A DNA stretch of 64,000 nt from Pleurocapsa sp. PCC 7327 (GCF_000317025.1 NC_019689.1:4511501-4575500), one strand, 5' to 3'. Numbered from the stretch's first letter, positions 16,825 through 27,059 are shown. A program made the numbers and translations. The notes: generated by a model not told the origin, from the sequence alone.

Positions 16825-19140
16825 ATGCAACAGTCCTTATCGACTACAATTTCCAATACCACCGACCGACGCAATCAGTTCGCTTCTTGTGCCGTCGGTA
16901 ACGGGCACTCGCCACATGCTAGCGACATACAGGTCATCAGACGAGATGGTTCGAGGACTTCCCTAAATATTGCCAAAATTCGTGCCGTGGTCGATTGGGC
17001 TTGTGCTGGAGTTGAGGTCAATCCCATTGCTCTGGAAGCTGGATTAAAAACTCGCTTGCGCAACGGCATTACGACGAGAGAGATTCAGGACAATCTGATT
17101 AACTGCGCCTTAGAAATGTGCAGCCCCGAAGAACCAGACTGGCGCTACGTGGCGGGAAGACTTCACATCTGGAGTTTGTGGAAAGATACCCAAGTCAGTC
17201 GCGGCTATCAATATGGCGACTACAAACAGACCGTTCGAACGATGGTTGCGGCAAAGAAATACGACGAGAGAATCTTGACCTATTCGTCTAAAGAATTACA
17301 GGAAGCTGGAAGCTGGATTAATCCCGATTGGGATACCGATTATGATTATGCTGGGGCAGTTTTGCTGACCAGTCGCTATCTCTTACCAGACGAGTTACCT
17401 CAAGAAGCCTTGCTGACTTGCGCCCTGCTGTTAGCTACGATTGAAGCGCCAGAAAATCGCCTCATTTGGGCGAGGAGATTTTATGAGGCGATCGCGTCTC
17501 GGAAAATTTCCCTTGCTACCCCTATTCTGGCAAATTTGAGAGTTCCTGGCGGTTCTTTGACCAGTTGTTTTATTCTTTCTATTGACGACAATTTAGAGAG
17601 TATTTTTGCCGAGATTACCAACACTGCCAGAATCTCGAAAAATGGCGGTGGTGTAGGCGTGAACGTCAGCCGCATTCGCGCTACCGGAAGCTGGGTGATG
17701 GGCAAGGCAAATGCCTCTGGCGGTGTAATTCCTTGGATTAAGTTACTTAATGATACTGCGATCGCGGTCAATCAAGGCGGTCGTCGGGCGGGTGCGGTTA
17801 CAGTTAGTTTAGACGTATGGCACTTCGATGTCCCCGAATTTCTAGAAATGCAAACCGAAAACGGGGATCGGCGTCGCAAGGCTTACGATATTTTCCCGCA
17901 ATTAGTCTTTCCCGATGAGTTTATGCGTCGGGTAGTCAATAAAGAAGAATGGACGCTAGTCGATCCTTATGAAATTCGTACCAACTTAGGCATAGAACTT
18001 GCCGAATTGTGGGGAGAAGAATTTGAGCGTGCCTATCGACTCATCGAAGCAAAATTAGATAAAGAAATTACACTCTACAAGCGAGTTAATGCCCGCGAAT
18101 TATTTAAAACTATCATGCGATCGCAGGTAGAAACGGGAATGCCCTACCTAGCTTTCAAAGATACCATCAATCGGGCAAATCCGAACAAGCATGAGGGCTA
18201 TATTCCGGGAGTAAATTTGTGCACCGAGAGTTTTTCCAACGTAGCGCCAGGAACGGAAGCGCACTGTTGTAATTTAGTCAGTCTTAATCTAGCCAATATC
18301 GAAGACGACGAACTCGATCGCGTTTGCAATATAGCCGTGAGAATGTTAGATAATACTATCGACATCACCAATCCTCCCTTCGATGCGGCAAAAAATCACA
18401 ATAATAAATACCGCACTATCGGAGTGGGTTGTATGGGATTAGCTGACTGGTTGGCAAAGCATCGCCTCTCTTACGCCAACTTGCCAGAAATTAGCGATCT
18501 CTTTGAAGAAATTGGCTATTGGTGTACGCAAACTTCGATGGAATTAGCTAAAGAAAGAGGCGCATACGATGCTTTTGAAGGCAGCGAATGGAGTCAAGGG
18601 AAATTAATTGGGGCGAAACCCATAGAATGGTTCCTAGAAAATGCGAATCATAAAGAAAGATGGGTGCAACTTTCTCAAGATATTCAAAAATATGGCATTC
18701 GCAATTCTCATATTACCGCGATCGCACCGAATACTTCTTCATCTTTAGTACAGGGTTGTACGGCAAGCATTCTTCCCGTCTATAGTCGTTTTTTCTATGA
18801 CAAATGGGCAAAAGGAACTGTTCCCGTTGCCCCTCCATTTATTAATAATTACTTCTGGTTTTATCCAGAAAATAAAACCATCGATCAAAAAATTGTTGTC
18901 AAAGCAGTCGCAACAATACAGCAATGGATCGATACGGGAATATCCATGGAATTGTTATTCAATCTCAATCAAGGCGTTTATTTTCCCGACGAACCCAATC
19001 GCGCGATCGCAGCTAAAGATATCTTTGAAACATTAGTAATGGCATGGCAACAAGGGTGTAAAGCCATCTATTATATCCGCACCGTACAAAAAGATGGTTT
19101 TAAAGAGTCAGAAAATAATTGTACGGCGTGTGCGAATTAA
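16825..19140 (+). CDS. nrdA: ribonucleoside-diphosphate reductase, large subunit
   Basis: A class Ia R1 protein of about 771 residues that reduces ribonucleotides to deoxyribonucleotides. An ATP-cone for allosteric control is at the N-terminus (HASDIQVIRRDGSRTSLNIAK). The core contains the catalytic set: C in SCFILSIDDN, the N/C/E triplet in NLCTES, and C in HCCNLVSLNLAN. The C-terminus ends with cysteines (NNCTACAN) that take reducing power from thioredoxin. I start at the ATG at 16825 (MQQSLSTTISNT); an in-frame TTG at 16780 would add 15 residues. nrdB follows 70 bases downstream, so both are probably one transcript. Confidence 0.95.
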   Translation: MQQSLSTTISNTTDRRNQFASCAVGNGHSPHASDIQVIRRDGSRTSLNIAKIRAVVDWACAGVEVNPIALEAGLKTRLRNGITTREIQDNLINCALEMCSPEEPDWRYVAGRLHIWSLWKDTQVSRGYQYGDYKQTVRTMVAAKKYDERILTYSSKELQEAGSWINPDWDTDYDYAGAVLLTSRYLLPDELPQEALLTCALLLATIEAPENRLIWARRFYEAIASRKISLATPILANLRVPGGSLTSCFILSIDDNLESIFAEITNTARISKNGGGVGVNVSRIRATGSWVMGKANASGGVIPWIKLLNDTAIAVNQGGRRAGAVTVSLDVWHFDVPEFLEMQTENGDRRRKAYDIFPQLVFPDEFMRRVVNKEEWTLVDPYEIRTNLGIELAELWGEEFERAYRLIEAKLDKEITLYKRVNARELFKTIMRSQVETGMPYLAFKDTINRANPNKHEGYIPGVNLCTESFSNVAPGTEAHCCNLVSLNLANIEDDELDRVCNIAVRMLDNTIDITNPPFDAAKNHNNKYRTIGVGCMGLADWLAKHRLSYANLPEISDLFEEIGYWCTQTSMELAKERGAYDAFEGSEWSQGKLIGAKPIEWFLENANHKERWVQLSQDIQKYGIRNSHITAIAPNTSSSLVQGCTASILPVYSRFFYDKWAKGTVPVAPPFINNYFWFYPENKTIDQKIVVKAVATIQQWIDTGISMELLFNLNQGVYFPDEPNRAIAAKDIFETLVMAWQQGCKAIYYIRTVQKDGFKESENNCTACAN

Positions 19141-19210
19141 TAGCAGTTTGGTGGGCAATGCCAACTTTCCCTAGCCATAGCAAGTCTACATTAATCATAA
19201 AGGTTAGTAA

Positions 19211-20269
19211 ATGTATATTGATTCAACCTCAAAAATGCCAATCAACCCCATTTTTAATCCCGATGGGGACGATACAATTGAAAACCGTTCTATTTGGTTT
19301 GGTAATACAACAAACCTGATGCAACTCAACGATGTTCGTTACACTTGGGCGCTGGGATTGTATCAACAAATGAGGGAGAATTTTTGGATTCCTCAACGCC
19401 TCGATGTTACTCAAGACGTAACGGACTATTGGAATCTTACCCCGGAAGAACGTCATGCCTACGATGGCATTTTGTCCTATCTTACTTTTTTAGATTCCAT
19501 TCAAACCTGCAATATTCCTCACTTAAAAAGCAGTATTACTGCCCCAGAAGTTAGCTTGTGCATGGCGGAACAAATTTCTCAAGAGGCAATGCACAACCAA
19601 AGCTATCAATATATCATTGAAACCGTGATTCCGCCCGATCGCAGAAATGCTGTGTATGACTTCTGGCGTACCGATAAAGTCCTCAAAGATCGCTGCGAAT
19701 TTATTGCTAAGCTATATCAAAAATACATAGACTATCCGACCTCAGAAAACTATTTTATTGCTTTAGTAGCCGATTATTTGCTCGAAGGACTTTATTTCTA
19801 TAACGGATTTATTTTCTTCTACAATCTGGCTTCTCGGATGTTAATGCCGGGTTCGGCTGATATTTTCAAAATGATTAACCGCGACGAACTTTCTCACGTG
19901 CGGCTCTATCAAAAATTAATCCCAGAGGCAATGCATGTGTTTTCGCATTCGGTGGAGCAAATTTATGAAATGTTTGACGAGGCAGTCAAACACGAATGCC
20001 GCTGGACAAATCACATCGTTGGTAACAATATTTTAGGGATTACAGAAGCCAGCACGGAACGATATACAAAGTATTTAGCGAATATGAGGCTGCGTTCCAT
20101 TGGTTTGGAAGCGCTTTATCGGGAGGAGAAATATAAGAAGAGTCCCTACACTCATTTAGAGAGATTTTCGGATACGAAGAAAGAAGCCCATACTAAAGCA
20201 AATTTCTTTGAGGCAACTGTTACCAGTTATGTCATGTCTTCTGGGGTAAGTGGTTGGGACGAAATCTGA
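19211..20269 (+). CDS. nrdB: ribonucleoside-diphosphate reductase, small subunit
   Basis: A 352-residue R2 protein. It holds the diiron-oxo centre and the tyrosyl radical that starts catalysis in NrdA. The iron ligands are all visible: D95 (TFLDSIQ), E125 and H128 (QEAMHNQSY), E192 (LEGLYFYNGF), E226 and H229 (RDELSHVRL), with Y132 in the position of the radical tyrosine of class Ia enzymes. A C-terminal tail binds NrdA. The second gene of the nrdAB unit, with its own short leader (19141-19210). Complete. Confidence 0.95.
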   Translation: MYIDSTSKMPINPIFNPDGDDTIENRSIWFGNTTNLMQLNDVRYTWALGLYQQMRENFWIPQRLDVTQDVTDYWNLTPEERHAYDGILSYLTFLDSIQTCNIPHLKSSITAPEVSLCMAEQISQEAMHNQSYQYIIETVIPPDRRNAVYDFWRTDKVLKDRCEFIAKLYQKYIDYPTSENYFIALVADYLLEGLYFYNGFIFFYNLASRMLMPGSADIFKMINRDELSHVRLYQKLIPEAMHVFSHSVEQIYEMFDEAVKHECRWTNHIVGNNILGITEASTERYTKYLANMRLRSIGLEALYREEKYKKSPYTHLERFSDTKKEAHTKANFFEATVTSYVMSSGVSGWDEI

Positions 20270-20273
20270 CTCA

Positions 20274-20305
20274 AGAATTATGAATTATGAATTATGAATT
20301 CATGA
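20274..20305. repeat. ATGAATT tandem repeats downstream of nrdB
   Basis: Three and a half copies of ATGAATT, the type of heptanucleotide short tandem repeat known from cyanobacteria, between convergent nrdB and the Rrf2 gene. Confidence 0.7.
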
Positions 20306-20317
20306 TTTAGAATTAAT

Positions 20318-20782
20318 TTAAATATAGTACATCAGACCTTCTTGTTTGAGAGCGTCGCGTCGCTGGCATAGATCTTGCAGGGTGTAACGATTCAAAATCT
20401 CTAGAGAGGCATGATTGGCTTTCTGCCAGATTTCAGCGACCAAGGCGCGATCGATCGAGTTATCGGACTCCTTTTGTTTGCGATCGCCCTCCACAAGAGC
20501 AACGACTTCTAGGACGGTAATTTGCCAAGGTTCGCGGGCAAGTATATAGCCTCCTTTGGAACCGCGTAGGCTTTGTACCAAGCCTCCCCGTCGCAGGCTG
20601 GTAAAAATATGCTCTAAATAGCGATCGGGAATATTTTGTCTTGTCGAGATCTCGCTAATTGTCAAAAGATGGGTTTTATCGAGGTGACTTGCCAATTCTA
20701 AAAGTGCGAGTAAGGCATATTCCACTTTGGAGGGAAGTTCTAGAAGGATATAGTTTCGACGATCTGCATCGGTGTTCATCAT
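20318..20782 (-). CDS. Rrf2-family transcriptional regulator
   Basis: A 154-residue Rrf2 protein. The winged helix covers LPSKVEYALLALLELASH, the recognition helix IPDRYLEHIFTSLRRGGLVQSLRGSKGGYILAR and a long dimerisation helix near the end. Iron-sulfur members (IscR, NsrR) have three cysteines between residues 90 and 110; this one has none there (only C at about 142), so it is probably a non-iron-sulfur member like CymR. A 16-bp hyphenated palindrome lies 14 bases upstream of the start, probably its own operator. It may control the divergent or neighbouring sulfur or carbon genes; target not evident. Confidence 0.82.
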   Translation of the reverse strand: MMNTDADRRNYILLELPSKVEYALLALLELASHLDKTHLLTISEISTRQNIPDRYLEHIFTSLRRGGLVQSLRGSKGGYILAREPWQITVLEVVALVEGDRKQKESDNSIDRALVAEIWQKANHASLEILNRYTLQDLCQRRDALKQEGLMYYI

Positions 20783-20795
20783 AGTATGATTGGTT

Positions 20796-20811
20796 GATCG
20801 ATTTATCGATC
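20796..20811. promoter_or_regulatory. palindrome upstream of the Rrf2 gene, possible autoregulatory operator
   Basis: GATCGAT-TT-ATCGATC: arms of seven bases with perfect symmetry, placed where an operator would block the promoter. Confidence 0.4.
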
Positions 20812-21021
20812 GCTCTATCGACTTAACCTCTCAAAATTTAGTGACAGTATTCCAATTATCCCCCAAATACTATATCTTGAGCGCCTTATTGTATTTTTAC
20901 TCCTCTCGCGCTAGATAATACCAAGATATATAACTCTGACTGAGGGATAAGCAAAACCAAGGTGGGCTAAGCCTTTACTCAACCCACCTACTGACTGGCA
21001 ACCACTAACTACTCGCAGAAT

Positions 21022-22674
21022 TTATTCCCAAATCTGACAAACTAAATCGCCAGCTTTTTGAGAGAAACGGATATTTTCGTTGTAGTCTACGGGACAGTCG
21101 ATCACTGTCGGAACGTCCTGTTCTAAAGCCGTTTTCAGCGTTGGAATTAAATCGAGAGCTGATTCGATGCGGTAGCCTTTCAACCCCATACTTTCGGCAA
21201 ATTTGACGAAATCGGGGTTGCTAAACTTGACGAAAGCAGATTCGCCAAACTGGTTGATTTGTTTCCACTCGATCAAGCCATAGCCGTTGTCGTTGAAAAT
21301 CAAGGTGACAAAAGGCGTTCCTACCCGCAAGGCGGTTTCTAATTCCTGATTGTTCATCATGAAGCCGCCGTCTCCAGTGACCGCAACTACTTTTTTATCG
21401 GGATGCACGAGTTTAGCTGCGATCGCGCCGGGAATGGCAATGCCCATCGCTGCAAATCCATTGGAAATAATGCAAGTATTAGGAGTATCGCAATGATAGT
21501 GCCTTGCCATCCACATTTTATGGGCACCCACGTCTGAGATGACGATATCTTCGGGTCCCATCACTTGTCTGAGGTCGTAAATCAGTTTTTGGGGTTTGAT
21601 GGGGAAGCCTTCATCGTTAGCATACTTTTCGTACTCGGCGCGAATTTCGGAACGCAATTTGGCAGCGTGTGGCGTGGGTTTGCCTTGACGATCCGTCCGC
21701 TTCATCAACTCTATCAAAGAGTCGGAAATGTCTCCCACGACTTCTACAAACGGAATGTAGCTGCTATCGATTTCTGCTGCTGTCATGCCAATGTGAATAA
21801 TGGGGATTGTTCCTTGGGGATTCCAACGTTTCGGGGAATATTCGACCAAATCGTAGCCGACTGCAATTATCAAATCGCTTTCCTCGAAAGCACAACTGAT
21901 CAGATCCCTCTGTTGCAGACCAAACGACCACAGGGCAAGCGGGTGGGTGTAAGGGATGACCCCCTTGCCCATGAAGGTGTTGACGACTGGAATATTGAGT
22001 TGCGTGGCAAATTCGGTAACGGCTTCGCTTGCATTGGCGCGAATTGCGCCGTTACCTACCATAATAATCGGATTTTTCGCTTTCGCGATCGCCACTGCCG
22101 CATTGTTGAGACTGCGGTAGGAGGCATAAACTTTTTCTTGACTGTTCCGATTGAGGGGTTTTCCTTCCACTGGCATTGCTGCAATGTTTTCGGGCAAGTC
22201 GATGTGAACGGCACCGGGTTTTTCGCTTTGGGCGATCTTAAAAGCTTTGCGAACGACTTCTGGCGTAATCCCCGGACGAACGATTTGCTTGTTCCATTTG
22301 GTGACGGGGGCAAACATTGCCACTAAGTCTAAGTATTGGTGGGATTCGATGTGCATGCGATCTGTTCCCACTTGACCCGTAATTGCCACCAGTGGGGCGC
22401 GATCCAGGTTAGCATCAGCTACTCCCGTCATTAGGTTGGTCGCACCGGGACCTAAGGTAGACAGACACACTCCGGCTTTTCCGGTCAACCGTCCGTAGAC
22501 ATCTGCCATGAAGGCTGCTCCTTGTTCGTGACGGGTTGTGATAAATTTAATCGAAGAATGTTTCAGTGCCTCTAAAACATGTAGGTTTTCTTCGCCTGGA
22601 AGCCCAAAAATATATTCGACTTCCTCATTTTCGAGGCATTGAACGAGTAATTCGGCTGTGTTTAATTCCCCCAT
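21022..22674 (-). CDS. 2-oxoglutarate decarboxylase (acetolactate synthase-like, ThDP enzyme)
   Basis: A 550-residue thiamine diphosphate enzyme of the acetolactate synthase family. The cofactor-activating glutamate lies in TTRHEQGAAFMADVYGR, and the ThDP-binding section runs from GDGGFMMNNQELETALR to NDNGYGLIEW. Annotated homologues are often called AlsS/IlvB, but the gene is next to an aldehyde dehydrogenase here exactly as 2-oxoglutarate decarboxylase and succinic semialdehyde dehydrogenase are paired in Synechococcus PCC 7002 (Zhang and Bryant's cyanobacterial TCA cycle). The enzyme converts 2-oxoglutarate to succinic semialdehyde and CO2. The assignment is by context; a true acetolactate synthase cannot be ruled out from sequence alone. 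Confidence 0.8.
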   Translation of the reverse strand: MGELNTAELLVQCLENEEVEYIFGLPGEENLHVLEALKHSSIKFITTRHEQGAAFMADVYGRLTGKAGVCLSTLGPGATNLMTGVADANLDRAPLVAITGQVGTDRMHIESHQYLDLVAMFAPVTKWNKQIVRPGITPEVVRKAFKIAQSEKPGAVHIDLPENIAAMPVEGKPLNRNSQEKVYASYRSLNNAAVAIAKAKNPIIMVGNGAIRANASEAVTEFATQLNIPVVNTFMGKGVIPYTHPLALWSFGLQQRDLISCAFEESDLIIAVGYDLVEYSPKRWNPQGTIPIIHIGMTAAEIDSSYIPFVEVVGDISDSLIELMKRTDRQGKPTPHAAKLRSEIRAEYEKYANDEGFPIKPQKLIYDLRQVMGPEDIVISDVGAHKMWMARHYHCDTPNTCIISNGFAAMGIAIPGAIAAKLVHPDKKVVAVTGDGGFMMNNQELETALRVGTPFVTLIFNDNGYGLIEWKQINQFGESAFVKFSNPDFVKFAESMGLKGYRIESALDLIPTLKTALEQDVPTVIDCPVDYNENIRFSQKAGDLVCQIWE

Positions 22675-22851
22675 GACTTTATTCCCCAGTGCATTTTTTG
22701 TGTTAGTTTTTCGTCCCCAGACAAATGATTTCTTCTAGGATTGATGCTTCGATCGCATCGATCCCTTGGCAAATTAGATAGTAGACGGTCTATCCAATCG
22801 AGTTGCTGGAATAAATCTTGATAAGATTTCCTACTTCCACTTTAACTAGTG

Positions 22852-24219
22852 TTACGCGATCCAAACGGTTTTGATGTTGACAAACTCATGAATTCCTTGA
22901 ATTCCCAATTCTCGACCGTAACCCGATCGCTTAATACCGCCAAAAGGCAGGCGCGGATCGGATTTGACCATGCCATTGATAAAGACTGTCCCGGCTTCGA
23001 TTTCGTTAATGAGGCGTTCCCGTTCTTGGGGATCGTTCGTCCAAGCGCTTGCCCCCAACCCAAATGATGTGCTGTTGGCTATTTCGATAGCTTCATCGAG
23101 ATTCGCTACGCGGAATAATAACGCAACCGGACCGAAAAATTCTTCTTTGGCGATCGCGCAATCGGCAGGAAGATTGGCGACAATGGTAGGCGGATAGAAG
23201 TTTCCCGGACGATCCGATAGGGGTTTGCCTCCGATTAAGATCTTGCCTCCCGACGCTGTGGCTTCTTGCACTTGGCGATCGAGATCGGAGAGAATCTTTG
23301 GCGTTGCCAAGGGACCGATATCGGTATTTTCATCCATCGGATCTCCTATCTTAAGCGCTTGATATTCAGCCAGCAGACGTTTTTCAAATTCATCCGCCAC
23401 TGTCTCAAGGACGATAAACCGCTTGGCGGCAATGCAGGATTGACCGTTATTGAGCATTCTAGCCGTTACTGCCGTAGTGACGGCTTTTTCGAGATCGGCG
23501 CTTTCGGTGACGATAAAGGGATCGCTACCGCCCAATTCGAGAACCGTCTTCTTGATTTGCTTGCCCGCCGCCGTCGCTAAACTCATCCCAGCAGGTTCGC
23601 TGCCTGTCAAAGTTGCCGCTTTCACCCGTTCGTCATTGATTATAGATTCAACGCGATCGGCACCGACGAGTAAACTTTGGAATACGCCTTCGGGGAATCC
23701 TGCTTCCTTAAAGATTGCTTCGATCGCCAAGGCGCATTGAGGCACGTTAGAGGCGTGTTTGAGTATGCCCACATTTCCTGCCATCAAAGCGGGTGCGGCA
23801 AAGCGAAAGACTTGCCAGAAGGGGAAATTCCAGGGCATTACTGCTAAAATAATCCCTAGCGGCTGATAGCGGACGAAACTGCTGCTCGCATCGGTTGAAC
23901 TCGGCATGTCTTTGAGAAATTCAGCAGCATTTTCAGCGTAGTAGCGACAAACCCAAGCGCATTTTCGTGCCTCGGCGATCGCGCTTTTGAGGGTTTTCCC
24001 CATTTCTAGGGTCATTACCTTGGCAAACTCGACCTGCTTGCTTTCTAGAATTTCTGCTGCCCGATTCATCCATTCGCTTCTCTGCGCGATCGAGGTTTGG
24101 CGATATGATTTGAATGCCGATGCTGCCAGGGCAAGCTTGGCTTCGAGTTCTTCATTGGTTAGTGGTTCAAAAGTTTTTAGCGTTTCTCCGGTTGCTGGGT
24201 TGACTGTAGCGATCCCCAT
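22852..24219 (-). CDS. succinate-semialdehyde dehydrogenase
   Basis: A 455-residue NAD(P)-dependent aldehyde dehydrogenase. The catalytic cysteine is in NNGQSCIAAKRF, the general-base glutamate in VLELGGSDPF, and the cofactor-binding section has MPWNFPFWQVFRF. It oxidises succinic semialdehyde to succinate. It lies upstream of the decarboxylase gene on the same strand, 177 bases apart, so the decarboxylase/SSADH pair could be one transcript. In cyanobacteria the pair replaces the missing 2-oxoglutarate dehydrogenase complex. The length is a little short of usual (about 455-460), still within range. Confidence 0.9.
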   Translation of the reverse strand: MGIATVNPATGETLKTFEPLTNEELEAKLALAASAFKSYRQTSIAQRSEWMNRAAEILESKQVEFAKVMTLEMGKTLKSAIAEARKCAWVCRYYAENAAEFLKDMPSSTDASSSFVRYQPLGIILAVMPWNFPFWQVFRFAAPALMAGNVGILKHASNVPQCALAIEAIFKEAGFPEGVFQSLLVGADRVESIINDERVKAATLTGSEPAGMSLATAAGKQIKKTVLELGGSDPFIVTESADLEKAVTTAVTARMLNNGQSCIAAKRFIVLETVADEFEKRLLAEYQALKIGDPMDENTDIGPLATPKILSDLDRQVQEATASGGKILIGGKPLSDRPGNFYPPTIVANLPADCAIAKEEFFGPVALLFRVANLDEAIEIANSTSFGLGASAWTNDPQERERLINEIEAGTVFINGMVKSDPRLPFGGIKRSGYGRELGIQGIHEFVNIKTVWIA

Positions 24220-24406
24220 ATTTCCTCCTACCTCTCACTGCTGAGGTATTTCATCGGCATCTTAAGTTTGATGACTCCTTGAAGAATAAAACTAAATTTT
24301 TTGGCAATTTTTAATTTCTATTACTAGCTTTGCTCTCAAATCAGCCGATGAGCTGAAATCTTAACATTTTGATACATTTGGAAAAATAGGATTTTTCTAC
24401 TTTTTC

Positions 24407-25204
24407 TTAGTCAATAGAGATTTCTTCAATCTCATCAATTAATGCTATCCAATCTTTCTCGATCGCAAAGCGATCGCTGTCTAAAAAAGCGCCAGATTCT
24501 AATAAAGATTGATAATACGGACAACTTTCTTGACAGTTAGACAGATGAGGAAATGAAGTTCCAGTATTGGAATAATTATCCAGCCAGCGATCGAGTTGGG
24601 TTAACAAACGAGTTAAGTCTTGGCGATTTTTTTCATGTTGGACACTGTTATATACAAACGTCAGGCTTTGAGGTTGCGTAGGAAGCTTAACAAACCAATA
24701 GGTCATAGAGATCTGTTCTGGCAAGTAATCTGTAGTTTCTGCCAGGACATAAAGATACAGTCGCGTTTGCCAATTTTTCGCTAATTTTGCGCGATTTTCT
24801 GGAAATAAATACGTTTTCCAATCTACTATTTTGGCTTTAGCGCGATCGCTTATCAGCAAGTCATAAACTACTGTCAGTAAATATCCCTGAAAGCTGAGGG
24901 TGCGACAATGTTCTGCCTCGCGCCAACTTCCCGATTCGGACTGCCAGATTTCAGGTGCTGCATTCATTAATGCAGTTATTGAATGTTGCAGTTGTTCATC
25001 CTGGGCGACTAAAGATTCAATGGGCAATCCTAATTCTTTTTGCTGCATCAAAAGGTGAAACTGACTTCCCCAAGTTTGCTTTTCCTGTTGCTGCGGACTG
25101 AGAGGAGAACCTAACTGTTCGAGATAAAGGCGTTGAAACTGAGGGGGACAAGTTTCGAGTAAATTGAGTTGTGCTTGGGAAAGACGAATGAAATTGTCAG
25201 TCAT
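24407..25204 (-). CDS. PD-(D/E)XK nuclease-superfamily protein
   Basis: A 265-residue protein with the elements of the PD-(D/E)XK fold of the AddB/Cas4/RecB type: VVYDLLISDRAKAKIVDWKTY supplies the D and D-x-K, followed by the glutamine of WQTRLYLYVLAE. There are cysteines at the N-terminus (LLETCPPQF) and near the C-terminus (NCQESCPYY), as in members that bind an iron-sulfur cluster, though only three or four well-placed cysteines are visible. Such proteins act on DNA ends in repair. There is no CRISPR array or other nuclease gene in the window. The substrate is not evident. Confidence 0.75.
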   Translation of the reverse strand: MTDNFIRLSQAQLNLLETCPPQFQRLYLEQLGSPLSPQQQEKQTWGSQFHLLMQQKELGLPIESLVAQDEQLQHSITALMNAAPEIWQSESGSWREAEHCRTLSFQGYLLTVVYDLLISDRAKAKIVDWKTYLFPENRAKLAKNWQTRLYLYVLAETTDYLPEQISMTYWFVKLPTQPQSLTFVYNSVQHEKNRQDLTRLLTQLDRWLDNYSNTGTSFPHLSNCQESCPYYQSLLESGAFLDSDRFAIEKDWIALIDEIEEISID

Positions 25205-25331
25205 CTGTCATTCGTTCGTAGTTAATCTTTTAGGGATCGCAACTTTTATTGTTACTTACTCTAATAAAGGCGCACGACCGTGCGCCCTATAAGAATTTAA
25301 ATGTCAACGCCAAGCGCGATCGATCGCTTCC

Positions 25332-27059
25332 CTAATATTTACGTTCCATCGGTTCAAAGCGATTGATGACCACGGGCATATAGTTAATATCGATTCCCGC
25401 AGGCGAATAATACGCCAAAGTATGCTTGAGGAAATTGGAGTCGTCTCGCTGGGGATAATCCTCTCTTGAATGTGCGCCTCGACTTTCCTTGCGGTTAAAT
25501 GCCGAAGCCAGAATGATCTCTCCTACTATCATTAAACTTCTCAATTCAAGTGCTTCGATTAACTCTGTATTCCAGTCAGTGTTTTTATCGTCTAAATAAA
25601 TCTGGGAATATTTTTGTTTTAACTCCTGTATTTTTGCCAAGCCTTCTTTCATCGTTTCTTCACTGCGGAAAACACCACAATGCTCTGTCATACAATCTTG
25701 GAATAGCTGGCGCAACTGACCGATGCGCATCGTTCCTTTTTGGTCGAGAAGGCTTTGGATTTCTTGTTTGGTAGCAGCGTGATAGGTTTCGGCATTGAGT
25801 TCGGGAAACTTGCGCTCTTGAACGTACCGGGCGATTGCAGCCCCAGTTCTCCTGCCATAGACCACGCATTCGAGGAGAGAATTACTGCCTAAACGGTTTG
25901 CCCCGTGAACCGACACGCAGGCACATTCTCCTGCCGCAAAAAAGCCTTCAATTAAACTGTCTGGACTCCGGCGTACCCGACCATCCGTATTCACGGGAAT
26001 CCCACCCATACAATAATGAACGGTAGGGCGCACGGGCATGGGTTGATGTACCGCATCGATGCCCAGAAGTCGGTGTGCTTCCTCCCAGCAGAAAGGAATC
26101 CGACTCATAATCTTTTCTTTGCCCATGTGGCGCAAATCTAGATAGACGAAGGGACCGCCAGAGGTGCCATCGGGATGGATGCCTCGTCCGGCGCGAATTT
26201 CTAGGGTAATTGCACGGGAAGTAATGTCGCGGGGTGCAAGTTCCATGTGACTGGGGGCATAGTTTGCCATAAAGCGATCGCCTTCGCTATTAATTAAATA
26301 AGCCCCTTCTCCTCGGACTGCCTCGGAAATCAGAACGCCTACCGGATACAACCCCGTTGGGTGGAACTGAACGAATTCCATATCTTCTAGGGGAAGACCA
26401 GCCGCAGCGGTCATCGCCAGACCATCGCCCGTGGAAGCAAAGTCATTGGAAGTCGTATTGAACACCCTTCCATAGCCCCCCGTGGCAAACATTACGGCTT
26501 TAGTACGGACAATTTCTATCTCTCCGTCCCAGATATGGTACATGACAATTCCCTTTGCCTCTCCCTCTTCAACAATCAATTGCATCACGTACCATTCCTC
26601 GTAAATTTGCACGCCATTACGACGCAGGTTGTTGACCAATTCGTGTAAGATGGCATGACCTGTCTTATCGGCTGCGTAACAAGTTCGTCTCTGAGAATGT
26701 CCGCCGAAGGCACGTTGGGCAATTCTGCCATCACTCAAGCGAGAAAAAAGAACCCCCATGTGTTCTAAGTCGATAATCACATCGGGGGCTTCTTTGGTAA
26801 GGATTTCTACCGCATCTTGGTCGGCTAAATAGTCAGAACCTTTGACTGTATCGAAAGCGTGTGCCTCCCAACTATCTTCAGGGTCTACATTTTTTAGCGT
26901 TGCTGCAATTCCCCCTTGGGCGGCAACGGAGTGGGAACGGATGGGATGGGTTTTAGCAACGAGTGCGACATCGATACTTGGGTTAGTGCGTTTAATTTCT
27001 AGGGCGGCATGACAACCCGCTAAACCACCGCCGACAATCACTACATCGTGTTCTCTCAT
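25332..27059 (-). CDS. sdhA: succinate dehydrogenase / fumarate reductase flavoprotein subunit
   Basis: A 575-residue flavoprotein. The FAD-binding fold begins [17 protein letters not shown]43 in [14 protein letters not shown] is the site of the covalent flavin link; substrate-contact sections are [27 protein letters not shown] and [20 protein letters not shown]. It oxidises succinate to fumarate and feeds electrons to quinone with the iron-sulfur subunit SdhB, which is not next to it in this window. Its location near the 2-OGDC/SSADH pair is meaningful because that pair makes succinate. Confidence 0.93.
   Translation of the reverse strand: MREHDVVIVGGGLAGCHAALEIKRTNPSIDVALVAKTHPIRSHSVAAQGGIAATLKNVDPEDSWEAHAFDTVKGSDYLADQDAVEILTKEAPDVIIDLEHMGVLFSRLSDGRIAQRAFGGHSQRRTCYAADKTGHAILHELVNNLRRNGVQIYEEWYVMQLIVEEGEAKGIVMYHIWDGEIEIVRTKAVMFATGGYGRVFNTTSNDFASTGDGLAMTAAAGLPLEDMEFVQFHPTGLYPVGVLISEAVRGEGAYLINSEGDRFMANYAPSHMELAPRDITSRAITLEIRAGRGIHPDGTSGGPFVYLDLRHMGKEKIMSRIPFCWEEAHRLLGIDAVHQPMPVRPTVHYCMGGIPVNTDGRVRRSPDSLIEGFFAAGECACVSVHGANRLGSNSLLECVVYGRRTGAAIARYVQERKFPELNAETYHAATKQEIQSLLDQKGTMRIGQLRQLFQDCMTEHCGVFRSEETMKEGLAKIQELKQKYSQIYLDDKNTDWNTELIEALELRSLMIVGEIILASAFNRKESRGAHSREDYPQRDDSNFLKHTLAYYSPAGIDINYMPVVINRFEPMERKY

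Noticed and set aside
21565..22326. 253-codon open frame on the plus strand
   Set aside because: It lies antisense to the decarboxylase gene and shows no domain; the long length is explained by codon use on the other strand.
24407..25204. Cas4 interpretation of the PD-(D/E)XK gene
   Set aside because: There are no cas1/cas2 or repeats near it; the protein is more like generic AddB/RecB-type nuclease proteins.
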